A stretch of DNA of 64,000 nucleotides from the NCBI GenBank assembly GCA_032164245.1, contig JAVMKO010000001.1, positions 75,761,892-75,825,891 of the forward strand. Reading direction: 5' to 3'. This document shows, piece by piece, positions 1 to 12,118 of this stretch; within the stretch, counting starts at the first letter, position 1, and every line of letters begins with the position of its first letter. The position numbers and the translations under genes are program-made. The notes under the pieces were generated by a model, which was given only the letters and a program-made list of their open reading frames with translations, did not search any database and was not told where the DNA came from. The DNA comes from Sternotherus odoratus. Its lineage: Eukaryota; Chordata; Testudines; Kinosternidae.

Positions 1-697
1 GTGGCCGGGTGACCACCCACCCCCTACCGAAAGGGGTTTGAAGTAGCCCAGGAGGGGGGTTGAGGCCGGGAGCTAGCAGGCTCAGGCCTGATTGGGGAAT
101 AGGCACAGCTGTGTGGCCATGCCCCAAACACTTGCAGGCCTGTATAAAGGCTGTGAGGCAGGGAAACAGAGAGTCTCCTCTGTACCTAGAGGAAGACAGG
201 CCTAGCTGCAAGGGCTGAGCAAGGTACTGAGGTTGGTGCAGAGCTGGGGCAAGGCAGTAGGAGCTGGGAAGGCTCTGGCCCGAGAGCCCCAGACTGTAGG
301 GCCTGGCAGAAGGCCTGACCCAGGGGTACTGGGGTTGCAGGGGACAGCCCAAGGCTAGAGCTAAAAGCAGCAGGCCAACCCCCCTTGCCTGTGATGAGAG
401 GCCATGATACTGCAGTCTGCCTCAGTGAGTGGGGGCAAGTGGTGACTGGCAGTGGTGCATTCTGAGTCAAGGTGGGGATAGGGGTGGGAGGGCTCCCCAG
501 GGAGGGGAGACCCTTAGACTGGAGGGGGTACTGCAGGGGTGCAGCACCCTCAGTTAGAGGGCAGCGGGGTCCGGGAGGGACATGGGGCCAGAGCAGGAGC
601 GGGGCATCGGCCTGTGGAGGGCGTGCCGGACACTGAGAGCTAATTCCCCAGATGACCAGTGGGAGGCGCTGCAGGGGTGAGTGCGTGCCCTGTGACA
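1..697 (+). mobile_element. LTR-like repeat, 5' end cut by window edge
   Basis: GC-rich repeat with a TATA-like TGTATAAAGG at about 139-148 and a right end CCTGTGACA that fits the CA end of an LTR. Its inverted relative is at 63387-64000; the two share blocks such as the TATA region and GGTGCTGCACCCCTGCAG (read on the minus strand here). The TG start lies outside the window, so target-site duplications cannot be checked. Reading frames inside it are not conserved genes. Calling it an LTR is an inference from the ends and the TATA position. Confidence 0.6.
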
Positions 698-1944
698 GAG
701 GGCATAAGGGGAGGGGTGGTTCTGTGCCCTGCCTACATCTCCTTTCTACAGGGCCTTCCCAGTCCTATTGGAGACAGTTTGGGATGAGCATTTTCTAATG
801 ACTTCTGGAAGCTAAAATACCCAGACAGGTCTGAGCTCTCTGCAAAACAGGTAGGGCAGAAGGACCCAGACATTATCTCTCTGCCTCCGTCTCTTCTGGC
901 AGGAGAGTCAAACCCCAGGGACAGGTGGTGGCCTCCCAACTCTTGCAACAAGATTAATTAACAGGCAGCTAGAGGGAAAACCCCACACAGCCCAGCCCTC
1001 CTCTCCGGCCTCAGGCAAAAGGTGCATAACAGAAGAAGAGCTGGCAGCCCTGCCTGGCATGGAATCTGGGCCCTTCATGCACACAGAGGGAGGAGTGGTG
1101 GGAGGTCGCCCAGCCCGGGGTGAAAGAAGCTGCTGACTAATGAAGCCAGCTGCTCTGCTGGGGAGTTAAGGGGTTGAAAGGAGATGAATGCCCCGTTTCT
1201 TTGCTAGAGCTGTCACTGGGAACAAAAAACGAAAGGAAAAACAAAGCCAGGCAAGAAACCCAACTGCCTCAGAGAGCCCTGGCCTGGCTGCCCTGACAAT
1301 GGACCCCCAGGAGGTTCCCTATCATAGGTGTGGAGCCACTGGCTGGAGAGTACCAGGCTGTGTCATTACAAAGAGGCCCCCCCCATGGACAGAAACCCTG
1401 GCTCTGTTCACTGTGTGGAGCTGAGGAAATGACCATCGGTCTCCTCCAAAGGGGGTTGACGTTTCCATTCTCCACACAGATGAGAGCCAGGTACAGAGGA
1501 TTCATCCAGTACAGGGGATTCTGCTGTTAGCCTCCAAAGGCGTGACTGGACAAAAAAGTTTCTGCAATATTCATCCATCTTTAACCTATAACCCCCACCC
1601 CACTGGCACAGGCCCCTGGCCTGTATATGGGAATAACTCTCCTCACCTGTGTGCTTGCAGGATTGGGACCTTGGGCTCCACATTGGCAATAGGCCAGTCT
1701 GGGGCCTCATTGACTGCCATGGGGTCTACTGGTGCTCAGCACATTTAAAAAATCAGGTCACTTATTTTGGTGCCTAAGAAGGGACTAGGAGCACAGATAT
1801 CGGATATTAAAAAATTCTTAGTCTACAAATATTTCTCTCTGTGTGATCTTATCACTGGGCAGATTCAGTACTAGGGACAGTTTCATTACCCCTGAGAGAA
1901 TCACCTGGCTTTTAGTCAAGCAGACTCATTCTCTTTGCTTAGAC
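698..1944. other. Unannotated, apparently unique sequence
   Basis: No gene, splice-site-bounded exon or repeat that I recognise. Short overlapping reading frames at 1188-1748 lie on both strands and have no conserved look. Confidence 0.5.
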
Positions 1945-2074
1945 CGGTGGTTTTCAACCTTTTTTCATTTGCAGCTGCATACAAAATTTCAAACGGAGGT
2001 GTAGACCGCTCTGGAAATCTTAGACACAGTCTGCGGACCCCCAGGGTCCACGGACCACATGTTGAAGATCACTG
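1945..2074. mobile_element. Short hAT-like non-autonomous element
   Basis: Terminal inverted repeats CGGTGGTTTTCAACCTTTTT on the left and CAGTGATCTTCAACATGTGG on the right (minus strand) match the CAGTGGTTCTCAACCT type of hAT ends known from vertebrate genomes. Total 130 bp, no coding capacity. An 8-bp target-site duplication is not evident, so the exact ends may be off by a few bases. Confidence 0.65.
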
Positions 2075-5000
2075 GCCATCTTAAATATCATGGATAATTA
2101 CATTGGCTTCCACCAAAGTGATATTTCTTAAACAATTTAAATAAATGAAGACAAAATTATTCAGAAGCACTTTGCTTTCAATCCTTCTCATAGTGTCCCT
2201 CTAATATTCAGCTCCACTTTGGGGTTTGGTAGTGAATCACATTTTAAAAAACCATATCGTAAACCTGATGGGAAAGGGAATTCTGAACTATTGTTTTCTG
2301 TCTTATCATCACAGTGGGTTGTATCATCAGGTCACATTATAACAAGAGATTAAGACAATAAATAAAATAAGGTAAATCATACAAGATTTCACAGCAATGT
2401 GCTGCTCAAAAAAATCATAGCTATTAAAAAAGAAAATAATAAGAAGAGGGAGTTTCCTCTTTGCTTTCTGTAAATTAAAACAAAGAATTTTTAAATACAT
2501 GTTTGCGTCTACTAAAGTCTTTTTGGTAGGAAACTAATTGATAAGGTTTGAAAATATCTACCAGGCCTTGGGGTGAGGGAAGAGAACTAGGTGGGTGCTC
2601 AAATGTTCCTAGGTACCTAAATGTCCAGTGAACTGTTAAGCAGATGCTCACTGAGGAGAAAATCAGCTGCAATAAGCTGGCACTGAGACAGATCCAAATA
2701 GCTGGAACTGTCATAGAGATGAGATTCCATCGAGAGATACATATTTTTCATTTACATTTCCTTTTAATAAAAGCTATTGAGACATTAAAAATATCTATCA
2801 TTTCAAACACCCAGAAATGACCAAATACATAATAAAAAAGACAGAAGCTCAGTTTTAATCATGTACAAATTTGAATGCACAGCTGCTGGCTTTGGAAAGC
2901 CGGCTTGACTGGTCTCACATTGATACCAACTCATTCTCCCATACTACGCCTAGACTATACGGCAGAGCAAAGCTTAAGTCTTACCAGGGGGCAAATCCCC
3001 TTCTCATCTACACCTACATAACCCTAATAAAGTCAGTGGGATTTGCACTGGTGTAAATGAGGACAGAATTTGGTCCTAACTCTTTATTCAGGGTGATAGG
3101 TGACACTGTTCCATTCTTAATGTTCTTCTGTTCCCCGTTTTTGACCACAGCACCATGAAGTAGCCTGCTGCAGAGGACTGTTCAATAACTGTGTGGTTAA
3201 CTGCAGAACCAAAATTAAGGAGACAAATCTAAAAAGCTTGTTTTCGCCTCTCATCAGCCCCAAGGCAATCCAACAACATACCCTGCCAGCCCGAGCTGCC
3301 TCCCCCTCAGGCCTTTGTTCCCCCTCTTCAAGTTAGGAGGTCTGTAAAGAATAGAGGCTTTTTGTACCCTTACTAAAGCTGAAAACAGAAGTAAGAACAG
3401 AGGACCATGATGCCCCTGACATCACAGACCCTGACTGAATCTGGGATTTGCCCACGTGATCCAAAACAGTGATTGTCGGTCAGTGGTCCAGAGAAAGGTG
3501 ATACTTCTCTAATCCCCAGCAGCTCAAGTTAAGGAAATTGTCACACTACCCAAATCTGTGATGCTAAACCTTACACTTGACAAGAATCACCCTGAATACT
3601 GCAACGCATCCCATCATTTCAGCTCACAGTAATGTGAAGGCTTCTTTAGCCTTCATTTTCCTTTGGCCATTTCCCTGCCTCATGTTACACCTGAATATCC
3701 AAAGTGCTTTGTGGTCTGCACTACTACATAAGGGGTCGTCAGTCTTGTCCCTGAGTCCTGCCCCTTGTTTTCCCCTGGGGCTCTCAGACACAAGGAGAGT
3801 GGGAGATCCTTGTACCACTTTGCAGTGGTTTGAGAGCAACAGTCAAAGACTAACTCCTTCTAGTTCTCCTCATACAGAGTGAAGGTTGCTACAGTGTCAG
3901 ATCTTGGGGGAGAAGTATAAACAGAAGAAATTAGGAGAGACCCTCAACAGTGCCAAAAGAGGACTAGAAGGCCCTCAAACTGCCTGCAGATGTATTGTCT
4001 TAGTCTGTGACCTCCTAACACATACTGAGCTACCTATTCCTTGCAGCCACAACAGCCTGACACATGAACACAAGCTAGGCAAGGTTAGAATTGCTCAGCA
4101 CTTAGATAGAAGACCTCCAAAGAAAACCCCACTACTGCAGGAGGAGAGGTTTGTGATGTAGTAACTGGTATAAGGGCAATGGTTCTCCAGTCCTTGCCCG
4201 GGGAGCACAAATCAATGGACACACAGTATTGCCTCTTGTTTGTGGGTATTCAGAAGAATAACATGTCCAGGTTCATTATAACAGGAAAGCACTTAGAGAT
4301 CTATAAAAGGAATAGGGCACAAAGTAGGTGCCTTTATTAGCAGTTGCTACATAAAAGGAGGATACTAGTTGCCCTCAGGAATTGGAGCTACCAATCACAT
4401 GGAGAAATATTCCAGTCTCTTTACCTAGAGCATTTCTTCCTATCTAGATATTGTGCATAGTTACACCACCTTCCACCTATTGTCTAACCAGAGTGACGTT
4501 GCTAGTCTAACCACTGCGGAAATATATAAAAGCACTTTGCTTTCAATCTTCTGGGAGAGGAATGCCCAAGGAAGGAGAGAGTGAGGTAACAAAGTCAAAC
4601 ATACAGGAGCAGGGGGAGGAGAGGACCACAGGTGCCAGATAGCATGTCCAGGGCAGAAGATAATTATGCAGAGTAGAGAGGAGGAGCAGTCAACAGGGAG
4701 GAATGGTAAGGAAAGCAGACAGAGCAAGATGACATAACAAAGGTGAAGGAGAGATGAAACGAAGAGCAAAAGGAGCTATTGAGATAAACTATTTTTAAAA
4801 AAGAAAATGCTTCTTACATTAAAGACAATTAAACATGCATGGAAAAGCAGTGTTATAAAATGTTTAATGTAGGTGTTTATTGTAGTTGCCACAGAGATGT
4901 TATGTGATCACTAAAGGGAGGGGAGGTGATCTGTGCAATCATGAATGGAAGAGGTGGTGGGATTTTCGCCCATGTGTTTGTAAAGGAATGTATGGGGTGA

Positions 5001-5448
5001 GGGGCCCCTTCCTCCTCTGTGAATTTTGTCTGGGTCAAGTTCCCCTCCTCTTCCCTTTCTGGGATTGTCATCAATTGCCATCAACTTTAAATGCATGTTC
5101 CTGTCTGAGAAGCAAAAGCTGATTTTGTTACAATTGGCACCTAAGATGATTACAATTGAATTCGAGAAATTGTATATTCTATTTTTTAGTTGTGTTTCCT
5201 TTGTGCATGTAACAGCACTCTGTGTGCGGTAAGTTTCACTGTTTCCCCTATACAATGAGACAATGAGTCAGCTCCCTTTGTTGTTTAGGTGAGTATTTTA
5301 TATAACAGGGTAGATTGGGGGACAAAGGAAAACATGACTGCAAAAAAATGGCAAGGGTATTTAGGGGCTGGTGTTGTACTCAAAGCTACTTTAATACTTT
5401 AAACTGACTAAGTTTCAAGTTAGCTAAGTCCCTTAATACTTTAGCCTC
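2075..5448. other. Mostly unannotated; one weak old repeat
   Basis: No gene seen. About 2950-3080 has the phrase TTTGCACTGGTGTAAATGAGGACAGAATTTGG style of an old interspersed repeat; a similar dihydro-palindromic 'TTTACACCAG' phrase recurs near 48580. The rest is AT-rich and looks unique. Reading frames at 3577-4161 and 4461-5255 overlap on both strands and lack start or splice context. Confidence 0.4.
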
Positions 5449-5458
5449 CCTATGAAAA

Positions 5459-5654
5459 TAGAAGTGACAAAGAGTCCTGTGGCACCTTAAAGACTAACTA
5501 AAGTATTGAAGCATAAGCTTTCATGGGCTAATACCCACTTCGTCGGATGCAAGCCTTGCCTAGCTTATGCTTCAGTACTTTAGTTAGTCTTTAAGGTGCC
5601 ACAGGACTCTTTGTCACTTCTGCAATTCCAGACTAACACGGCTACCTCCCTGAT
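5459..5654 (+). mobile_element. Inverted-dimer retroposon with 10-bp target-site duplication
   Basis: Two copies of the turtle-type 'CAAAGAGTCCTGTGGCACCT' repeat lie tail to tail, making a long palindrome centred near 5552 (left arm about 5466-5552, right arm about 5553-5625). The whole unit is flanked by perfect CCTATGAAAA repeats at 5449-5458 and 5655-5664. Only the right arm continues into the terminal segment ending GGCTACCTCCCTGAT. I infer a single LINE-type insertion, truncated at its left (5') side and with a fixed right (3') end. The family assignment is from memory; structure and duplications are read directly. Confidence 0.8.
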
Positions 5655-5824
5655 CCTATGAAAACAAAGATTCATATCACAGGGGGCATTGGCAAAAGGT
5701 TTGGTGGTGGGTTATATAGTCTTTCACCTTTATGTTAAGAGTTTCAAGCCAACCTCAGGTCAGTAGTGACTGAAAGTCACTGCCATGTGCTAGCTCAGTA
5801 TGGTATGAGATCATCATAATCTTT

Positions 5825-5990
5825 TGCCTTTATACAGTCTTTCATCCATGGAGCTCAAAGCACTTTTACAACAAGTAAGTATTAATTAAACCTCTTCATT
5901 AACAACGCAGTTCTGAGATATAACAAGTAAGCATTATTATAACTATGTGACAGACGAGTAAACTGAGGCATACTAGGTCAGTGAGAAAAA
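5825..5990 (-). mobile_element. MIR/L2-like SINE fragment
   Basis: The stretch ending in GTGACAGACGAGTAAACTGAGGCAT reads, on the minus strand, like the MIR core 'tgcctcagtttcc..ctgt', preceded by AAAGCACTTTTACAA typical of the linked tail. Old and diverged. Confidence 0.5.
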
Positions 5991-6932
5991 TGTCAATAGA
6001 TGATTCCCTGTGAGCTGCTCTAACCATCGACCACACTGCCTCAGCTGGTGTTTCTCTCTGTTCAGATCCTCAGAGTGTAGCTTCCCACATCACAAAACTT
6101 CCACCACACTGGCAGTAATTGGCAGGAGAGGGACTGGGGAAGGAAGAGATACCTGGAAGCTGAGCTTCTCCCACCCTGTCTCCAGAGGATGTAGTCGCTC
6201 CGTGGTTCAGGCTTGAGGTACATTGGTGGGTACAGTATGAGTGAAGCTTGCATCACTCCCACCTGTGCTCTGCCTGCTCTGGGGCTAAACAGAAGACTAG
6301 GTTCTCCAGAGTTTCATTCCAGCACTTTTCACCAATGCTAAATTCATTCTTTAAAAAACAAAACAAGAGAGAGAGAGAGAGATAACATTATCTCCAGGGA
6401 AACAGACTCCATACTACCTCATCCTTTGCTCTCAAGGAGTCAGCCAGTTTCGCTCTCTGCCTGCAAGATGGTCACATCATAATGAGGTGGGTTGGATTCT
6501 CAAGGATAATGAATGCAAAAGTAAGCAGTGATGGAAATGCCAAGCCAGGCTCTATCAGTCATTCCTGAGCTCTGGAATCCATTAAGAGGAGCATCAAGGG
6601 ACTAGAGACAGAGTCAGCATGCAAATATCTGGCTTTGGATGCTAGAATGGAATGCAGGATATTCGAAGGTAACATCTATTGGCTCTCAAGAAGCACACCC
6701 CTCGCCTCACGATGAGAAACCTATCTCTGGGACATCATAATACCTCTCTTATCCCTTCAGCTTCTGTGTTTCTGCTTAGTAGTATTAGATGAGTTTAAGC
6801 ATTTTTAATTGTCTGCTCATTCCCAAGATTGATTCATGCTTCATGTCATTTTTTTAAACCCATCCAAAAAAGCTTTGTGTTCTGCAGCACTAACTTTTTC
6901 ATTTACGCTCACCTTCCTCCTACCTTCCCTTC

Positions 6933-6938
<6 letters not shown>

Positions 6939-6990
<52 letters not shown>
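6939..6990. repeat. (AG)n microsatellite
   Basis: Uninterrupted AG dinucleotide run of about 52 bp. A shorter (GA)n run lies at 6368-6382. Confidence 0.97.
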
Positions 6991-6992
<2 letters not shown>

Positions 6993-7841
6993 AGAGATCC
7001 CATTCATTCCATCATCCTCAGTCACTCATAAATGCAAATGATCCCACTCACACTTAAGGCACGGTCACTGCACATCCCCATTCACACAGGCGCACACACA
7101 CACACATAGCAGACAGCAGAATGGCATTCACTCTTGCATTTCACTTCTGCCAAAGATTGTTTATTTTCTGCTGTAATGATTTGTGCCTTACTGCTGAGTT
7201 AATATAGTAGATAAGACATACTCATGCAAATATGAAATGGCAAAATTAAAGCATGGGCTCCCTATTAGACACAATGTCAAAATCTCTAAAAAGGTCAATG
7301 CAAAGAGCCAGATTTTCAGTCCCCCTTCAGCAGCTTTGCACCAGGGACAATTATATTTTCCATTCCTTCCTGGCTGAACCTTGTGGTTTGAAAAGTGAAT
7401 TGGGCCACTATGTAAAGGAAGATTTCTTCCAGGAATTTTGCAAATGACTCTCAGTACCAGTATTTGGAATACTTTTTTAAAGGAATATCTGTACTTCTTT
7501 CTGTATTGTGTAGCAAGTCTTTTATTTCAGTTTTAAGGATGCGAATGACAGCTATTCCAGCTAGCTACTACCCATGAACAGCCGTATACAATATTTCAGG
7601 ATTCTTTGTTATTAAAAACCAAAATTTAGGCTTGTTAATCCTTAGGGGCAAGTCACAATTTGAGCCCACCGAAGACCTATCCCTGCGGTAAGCTTTTGGT
7701 TGCATGCATCAGATGGATGAGTTGAGCCTTCCCAACTAGCAATCTTCCATATTTATACTGTTTTTCCACATAAGATTGTGTTTTATATATGTCTGGATTC
7801 TGTTAATAAAATTATTACAGAAATTCATATTCACAAGGCAT

Positions 7842-7847
7842 TTTATT
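7842..7847 (-). promoter_or_regulatory. Possible polyadenylation signal of the 7.9-kb exon
   Basis: AATAAA on the minus strand, about 46 bases past the stop codon of the candidate terminal exon. It would give an unusually short 3' UTR. Confidence 0.3.
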
Positions 7848-7893
7848 TACCAAGTGCTTGTTTTCTGAGTCTGAATCACCCAAACACAGAAGG

Positions 7894-7986
7894 CTACATA
7901 TTGTATATGTTGTAGAAGGGCTTCACAACACAATTGCACATGAACTGCACCAAGTCCTTCAGGAAGGCCAAGAACCGATCCCTGTG
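7894..7986 (-). CDS. Candidate 3'-terminal coding exon, unknown protein
   Basis: On the minus strand a strong 3' splice site (pyrimidine tract then CTCTTACAG) is followed directly by 30 sense codons and TAG. In phase 0 it reads HRDRFLAFLKDLVQFM, then CNCVVKPFYNIYNM: an amphipathic helix-like end. AATAAA follows about 46 bases later. A second frame is also open to a TAA further on, so the frame is not certain. I do not recognise the protein. A four-helix cytokine-like last helix is one thought, with no decisive residue behind it. The candidate micro-exon at 19873-19915 on the same strand ends in phase 0 and would join in frame. Confidence 0.35.
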   Translation of the reverse strand, partial: HRDRFLAFLKDLVQFMCNCVVKPFYNIYNM

Positions 7987-7989
7987 CTG

Positions 7990-10284
7990 TAAGAGACCAA
8001 AGGAGAACAGGGAAAGCTTTCAAGACCAAGCCTTATGTTGGATCAAGGATTATGTAAATTTGATTTGATAACAAAACCATCACCTCTCTCTTCTCCATGG
8101 CTAGTCCATTAGATGCATTTTACATCATTCACTCCCTATTACTCTCTTAAACTCCTGGTTGGGGGAGGACTGAAGTCCTAACCTCCCCTCACCCTCTGAA
8201 CAGACTTTGGCTGACAAGTCCTACATGCTGCTATTTTAAGTAAGCCAATTTGTATTTGTTCTGCTTGCTACATTCACCACTTATTCTGAATTTTGTTTGT
8301 ATCTGAGGGGAAGAGGAAATGCACAAGAAAAAATTATATACTGTTACATTTTTGTTCTAACCCTTTCCCTTCCCATTACTGCTTCCCACTCTTCCCCTTC
8401 TCATTTTCCTTTTTGTTTTCTGCTTTTTATGTATTATTAGCTTTGGAATAATCTTGACTGAAGAAAATTTGAATCTAATGGGAGGGACTAATTACACTAC
8501 CTCTGAGGACTAATTATACCATCTGTGACTGACAGCTTTTTTTGCCTCCTCGCTTCCTGTTAGATGGGGCTGTAATATCAGCTGTTCTGAATTTTGCAGT
8601 TCATAAAGGAGGGGAGGAAGCAGGCAAGAGATCAGAGACTCATACAATTTGTTTTAATCAATCTGGGTAGCTGAAGGTTGCACTTTAAGCACCGTTTTAC
8701 CCACACTGGTGCTCCCAGATTATGAAAGACCTCACACACTTTTTCAGACCACTTTAATCAATGGGTGTGAAAGAGGAAGTCCACTGGAAAACACACTTAA
8801 TAGTACATTAATTTTTTTAGTAAGTTTCTTTCAGATGATACTGTCCCCTAGCTTGACTAGCTGAGTCAGTAATGAAGCTCATCTGCTTTCCTTCACTGCC
8901 TAACAAGCTAGAAAGGGAGAAATTTCCACCCATTCACTCTAGAGTTCTGCTCCCAGGGACCCACGGGTCCCAGGTAAAATATGGAACAAGATTCACTAAA
9001 AACCTGAATTCCCTAGGAGCAGGAGTAGTAGGCTGTTTCCTGAGTTATCACCAATGGTCTGAATAAATCACAACACTCTGAAAAATATGATGATGTTTGG
9101 CCCTGATGGAAGGCTTCAAGCCCACAAAGGCTCTCCTGTCAAGTCCTGAAAGGTTTGTGCTGTGGATCCTATCAGAAATAGACTCAGGGTGCAATCCTTG
9201 GGAGAACACAAGCCTGACTTTGACCTTTGTAACCACTTGAGGTAGAAACTAGTTACAGCTCCAAGGAAGAGAAGAGCCTGAACTGCTTTCCTGTACCTGA
9301 CTCCAGGGGACTTGTCCACAGTGCCCCACGACTGCTACTTCTCTGGGTAGTGTTCTGTCTCTGGCACATTGAATATAGACGGTAGTTTTGCTGGCATGCC
9401 CGTTCAGATACAGTGTCCCTGATGATGTGCCTGGAGAGAGGAGAGGTAAGATGCAGCCTTGTACGGAGCAGGTCAGTGAACTCATAACTGTCATGCTTTC
9501 ACATGGCTCTGTTTTTTCCTCTTTGCCTCTAATACTGCTGCAATCTTTTTCTGCTCTGCCTTTCTCCCCTGCAGCTGATGCAGGATCTTGTTTTAGTTGC
9601 AGCTTTGGCTGTCAGACCCCTGCTGCAGAAAAGGACACTTTCTAAAATACAGAACTCAGAAATCAGAGTTGTTTTCCAGTGTGCTGGGCATGGCTTCTCT
9701 TTGTGGGGCTGTGTCAGTGTTGAAGTGTATTGTATGCACTCAGGAAAGATGTTGGACTCTATAGCTCTTGATCCTTCCTGACTCTAAAGTTTAGAACTAG
9801 TGTCATCAGTAATGCCATCAGTTATTCTCCTCTGACAGCTGTTAAGTGATCTACTCCACAGTGATTCTTGCAGTAAGGTCTGCAATCTCCCTATCAAGAC
9901 CTAATGATATCCCTTAGGGCCTGACTTTTGCCCTATACAAGTTGTGGCCCAGATCTGGGGCTGTGTCTAGGCTGTACTTTGGTGAAGCTTTTGGAAGAGC
10001 TTTTGGTACTGTGCATCTTTCTCCCAGGTGTGTGCAGCATTAGGCGGTGGGATGAAGACCGAGGGAGGGGGAAAAGAGATGGACTGTGAAAGCAATGAAA
10101 TCCAGCAGCTTTTTTACTAAGCAATCTTTGTGCCTCTCTTGCAGTTGGGTTCCTCCCCTGCCCTTCACCTCATTTTTAATAAGTGCTTTTCACATTGTCC
10201 CGTATTCACTCCCAACTCAGAGGACACACCAGCTGTTCCATTTGGAATTATCCTTTTTTTGCAGTTCTGCCAGGTTCTGTAAAT
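7990..10284. other. Unannotated; possible conserved non-coding block at 8440-8720
   Basis: No gene or repeat recognised. The block 8440-8720 is AT-rich and dense in homeodomain-type sites: GGACTAATTA occurs twice about 30 bases apart (near 8484 and 8507), with TTTTAATCAATC downstream. This is the texture of a developmental enhancer, but nothing here proves conservation. Confidence 0.3.
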
Positions 10285-10635
10285 GCTGGTTAAGGGAGGA
10301 GGGAGAGGAATGAGAAGGATGGAGGGGGGTGGAAGGAGGAAAGGATGGAAGATGGTGAAGGGAGGCAAGAAGCAGGAAGATGGGTATATGATGTGGTTTG
10401 AGAGGAGAACAAAAGTGGAGGAGTGTTACAAGGGAGAGGGGAAGGACATAAGATGAAGGGGACAAAGGTGAGAGGCCCTGGAAAGGAAAAGGACAAGTAG
10501 TAGATGGAGGCAGTAAGAAAAAGACGGGAAAGATAGGGGGTGGCAAAGAGGTGACAGGGGAGGAAGAGGCAAGAAGGAAGGGCAGGTGAGGGAGAAAAAG
10601 GGGAATAGATGGGTGGAAGAAGGAAGGAGAGATGC
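10285..10635 (+). repeat. Purine-rich low-complexity tract
   Basis: About 350 bp in which the plus strand is overwhelmingly A and G (GGAGGGAGAGG, GAAGGGAGGCAAG and similar) without a fixed period. The long reading frames on its minus strand are Ser/Pro/Leu-rich by-products of this composition. Confidence 0.85.
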
Positions 10636-10754
10636 CAGGCTGCTGTCTGCATTGCTGGACATTGTCGTTGAGGGAAGGATTTGGGGCAGGAGCATAGAGC
10701 AGGAAACTGAGATGCAGAATTCCTGGATAATATTCCTGTTGTATTCCACTGAGC

Positions 10755-10855
10755 TAATTGTGTGACCTTAAGCAAACCACTTCACTTTGCTATGCCTTAG
10801 CTTTCATACCTGTAAAATGGGGAGGGAAGGGGGGGAATATTAATCTCTCTGAGCG
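10755..10855 (+). mobile_element. MIR-type SINE
   Basis: Reads GTGTGACCTTAAGCAAACCA, then CACTT..GCTATGCCTTAG and ACCTGTAAAATGGGGA: the well-known MIR core order. Diverged and without visible target-site duplications. Confidence 0.75.
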
Positions 10856-10989
10856 CTCAGGTGGAAGATGCCAGAAAAGTCCTAAGTCTTATCTGATTTT
10901 TTTTATTATACAAAGATATGTACAATTTCATTTATTTATTCTGGCCAGGCAGAGACTTGATGGTTGCTTAGTTACCAGAGAACAATAAT

Positions 10990-12116
10990 GGAGACGCTAT
11001 TTAGTCTACATTACATGGAAGAAGGGGGCTGTGGTTTGACATCATGTCATACGCAGCCACCTGCTAACCAGAGCTGGAGTCAGAGACTAGATTAACCCTG
11101 TTTGTGTAACACATGTTACAACATGGGGTGGGGGGGAAATAGGCCTGTCTGTTCATATATAGTGTAGAAGAAATAAACACAACATGCATAGAGGAGTAGT
11201 TGAACTATGGGGCTAAGTGGATATGGTTCGAGGTGTTCTAATAGCACCTCTAACCAAAAATCAAAGCTCAAATCACCAGAAACCAAGAGGTTTGTATTCC
11301 TTCAGTTTACACATTCCTTAGGGTACATTTAATAGAAGAGCAAAATCTCCCTGCTTTTAGGCCTTGATCACTCCTGTCCTAATACAGCAACAGCTTCCAG
11401 CACCATACTGGCATGCACTAGCAGAAAGGAGCACCCGTGCCAACTGCAGTGGGGGTGTATGTGGTATGAACAAATTATTCCAGAGATGAAAAGCTAGAGA
11501 GAAGCAAGCTCTATCTCATTCATTTCTCTGAAAACTTACTAGTGCCTTGGTCTCAGCCTTGTTAAATTTCTTTAGCCTGGTCTATGCTGAGGAAGCTTCT
11601 CCCAAAATGCTAACCAGTTCAGCTCAATTGACTTTATAACCAGTTGAAGCCATAGTGTAGATCAGACTCCAGGTGGCCTGATCTATTTCTATTACACTGT
11701 TTTAAAAATCTACTGAATGGAATACTAAAATCAGCCCCGTAAAAGCGGTCCAGGCTGCCTGACGCTTGAGCTACACTTTGGCTCCATGAAGTTTTAAAAA
11801 CTGGCTTGAATTTCTGAGGCAATTTCCCCAATATAGTCCAGACCTAAGTCTTAGCTCCTTCTGTCTTCCACCTTCACTCTTGTTGGGTCCCAGCAACTGT
11901 GGGATTTTGCTTCTTTTTTTTCCTCAGGAGGTGGGGTTTGATCTCATCAACCCACTTCTAGGATGGGGTGTCCCAGTGCAAATGGTCTGAAGAGCAAAGT
12001 GCACCATTCCAGAGCTGAGTGAACCAAATCTTACTAGCCAGGTGTAAGAACTAAAGAGACCATCTCCTTGTAGACAACATGAGAGAGAGAGACTGACCAA
12101 GCTCTCACCATTATAA
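10990..12116. other. Unannotated stretch
   Basis: No gene or named repeat. Nothing beyond short poly-G and AT-rich runs. Confidence 0.5.
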
Positions 12117-12118
12117 TA

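Noticed and set aside
10165..10775. Ser/Pro/Leu-rich minus-strand frames up to 161 codons
   Set aside because: They overlap each other in several frames and come from the purine-rich tract.
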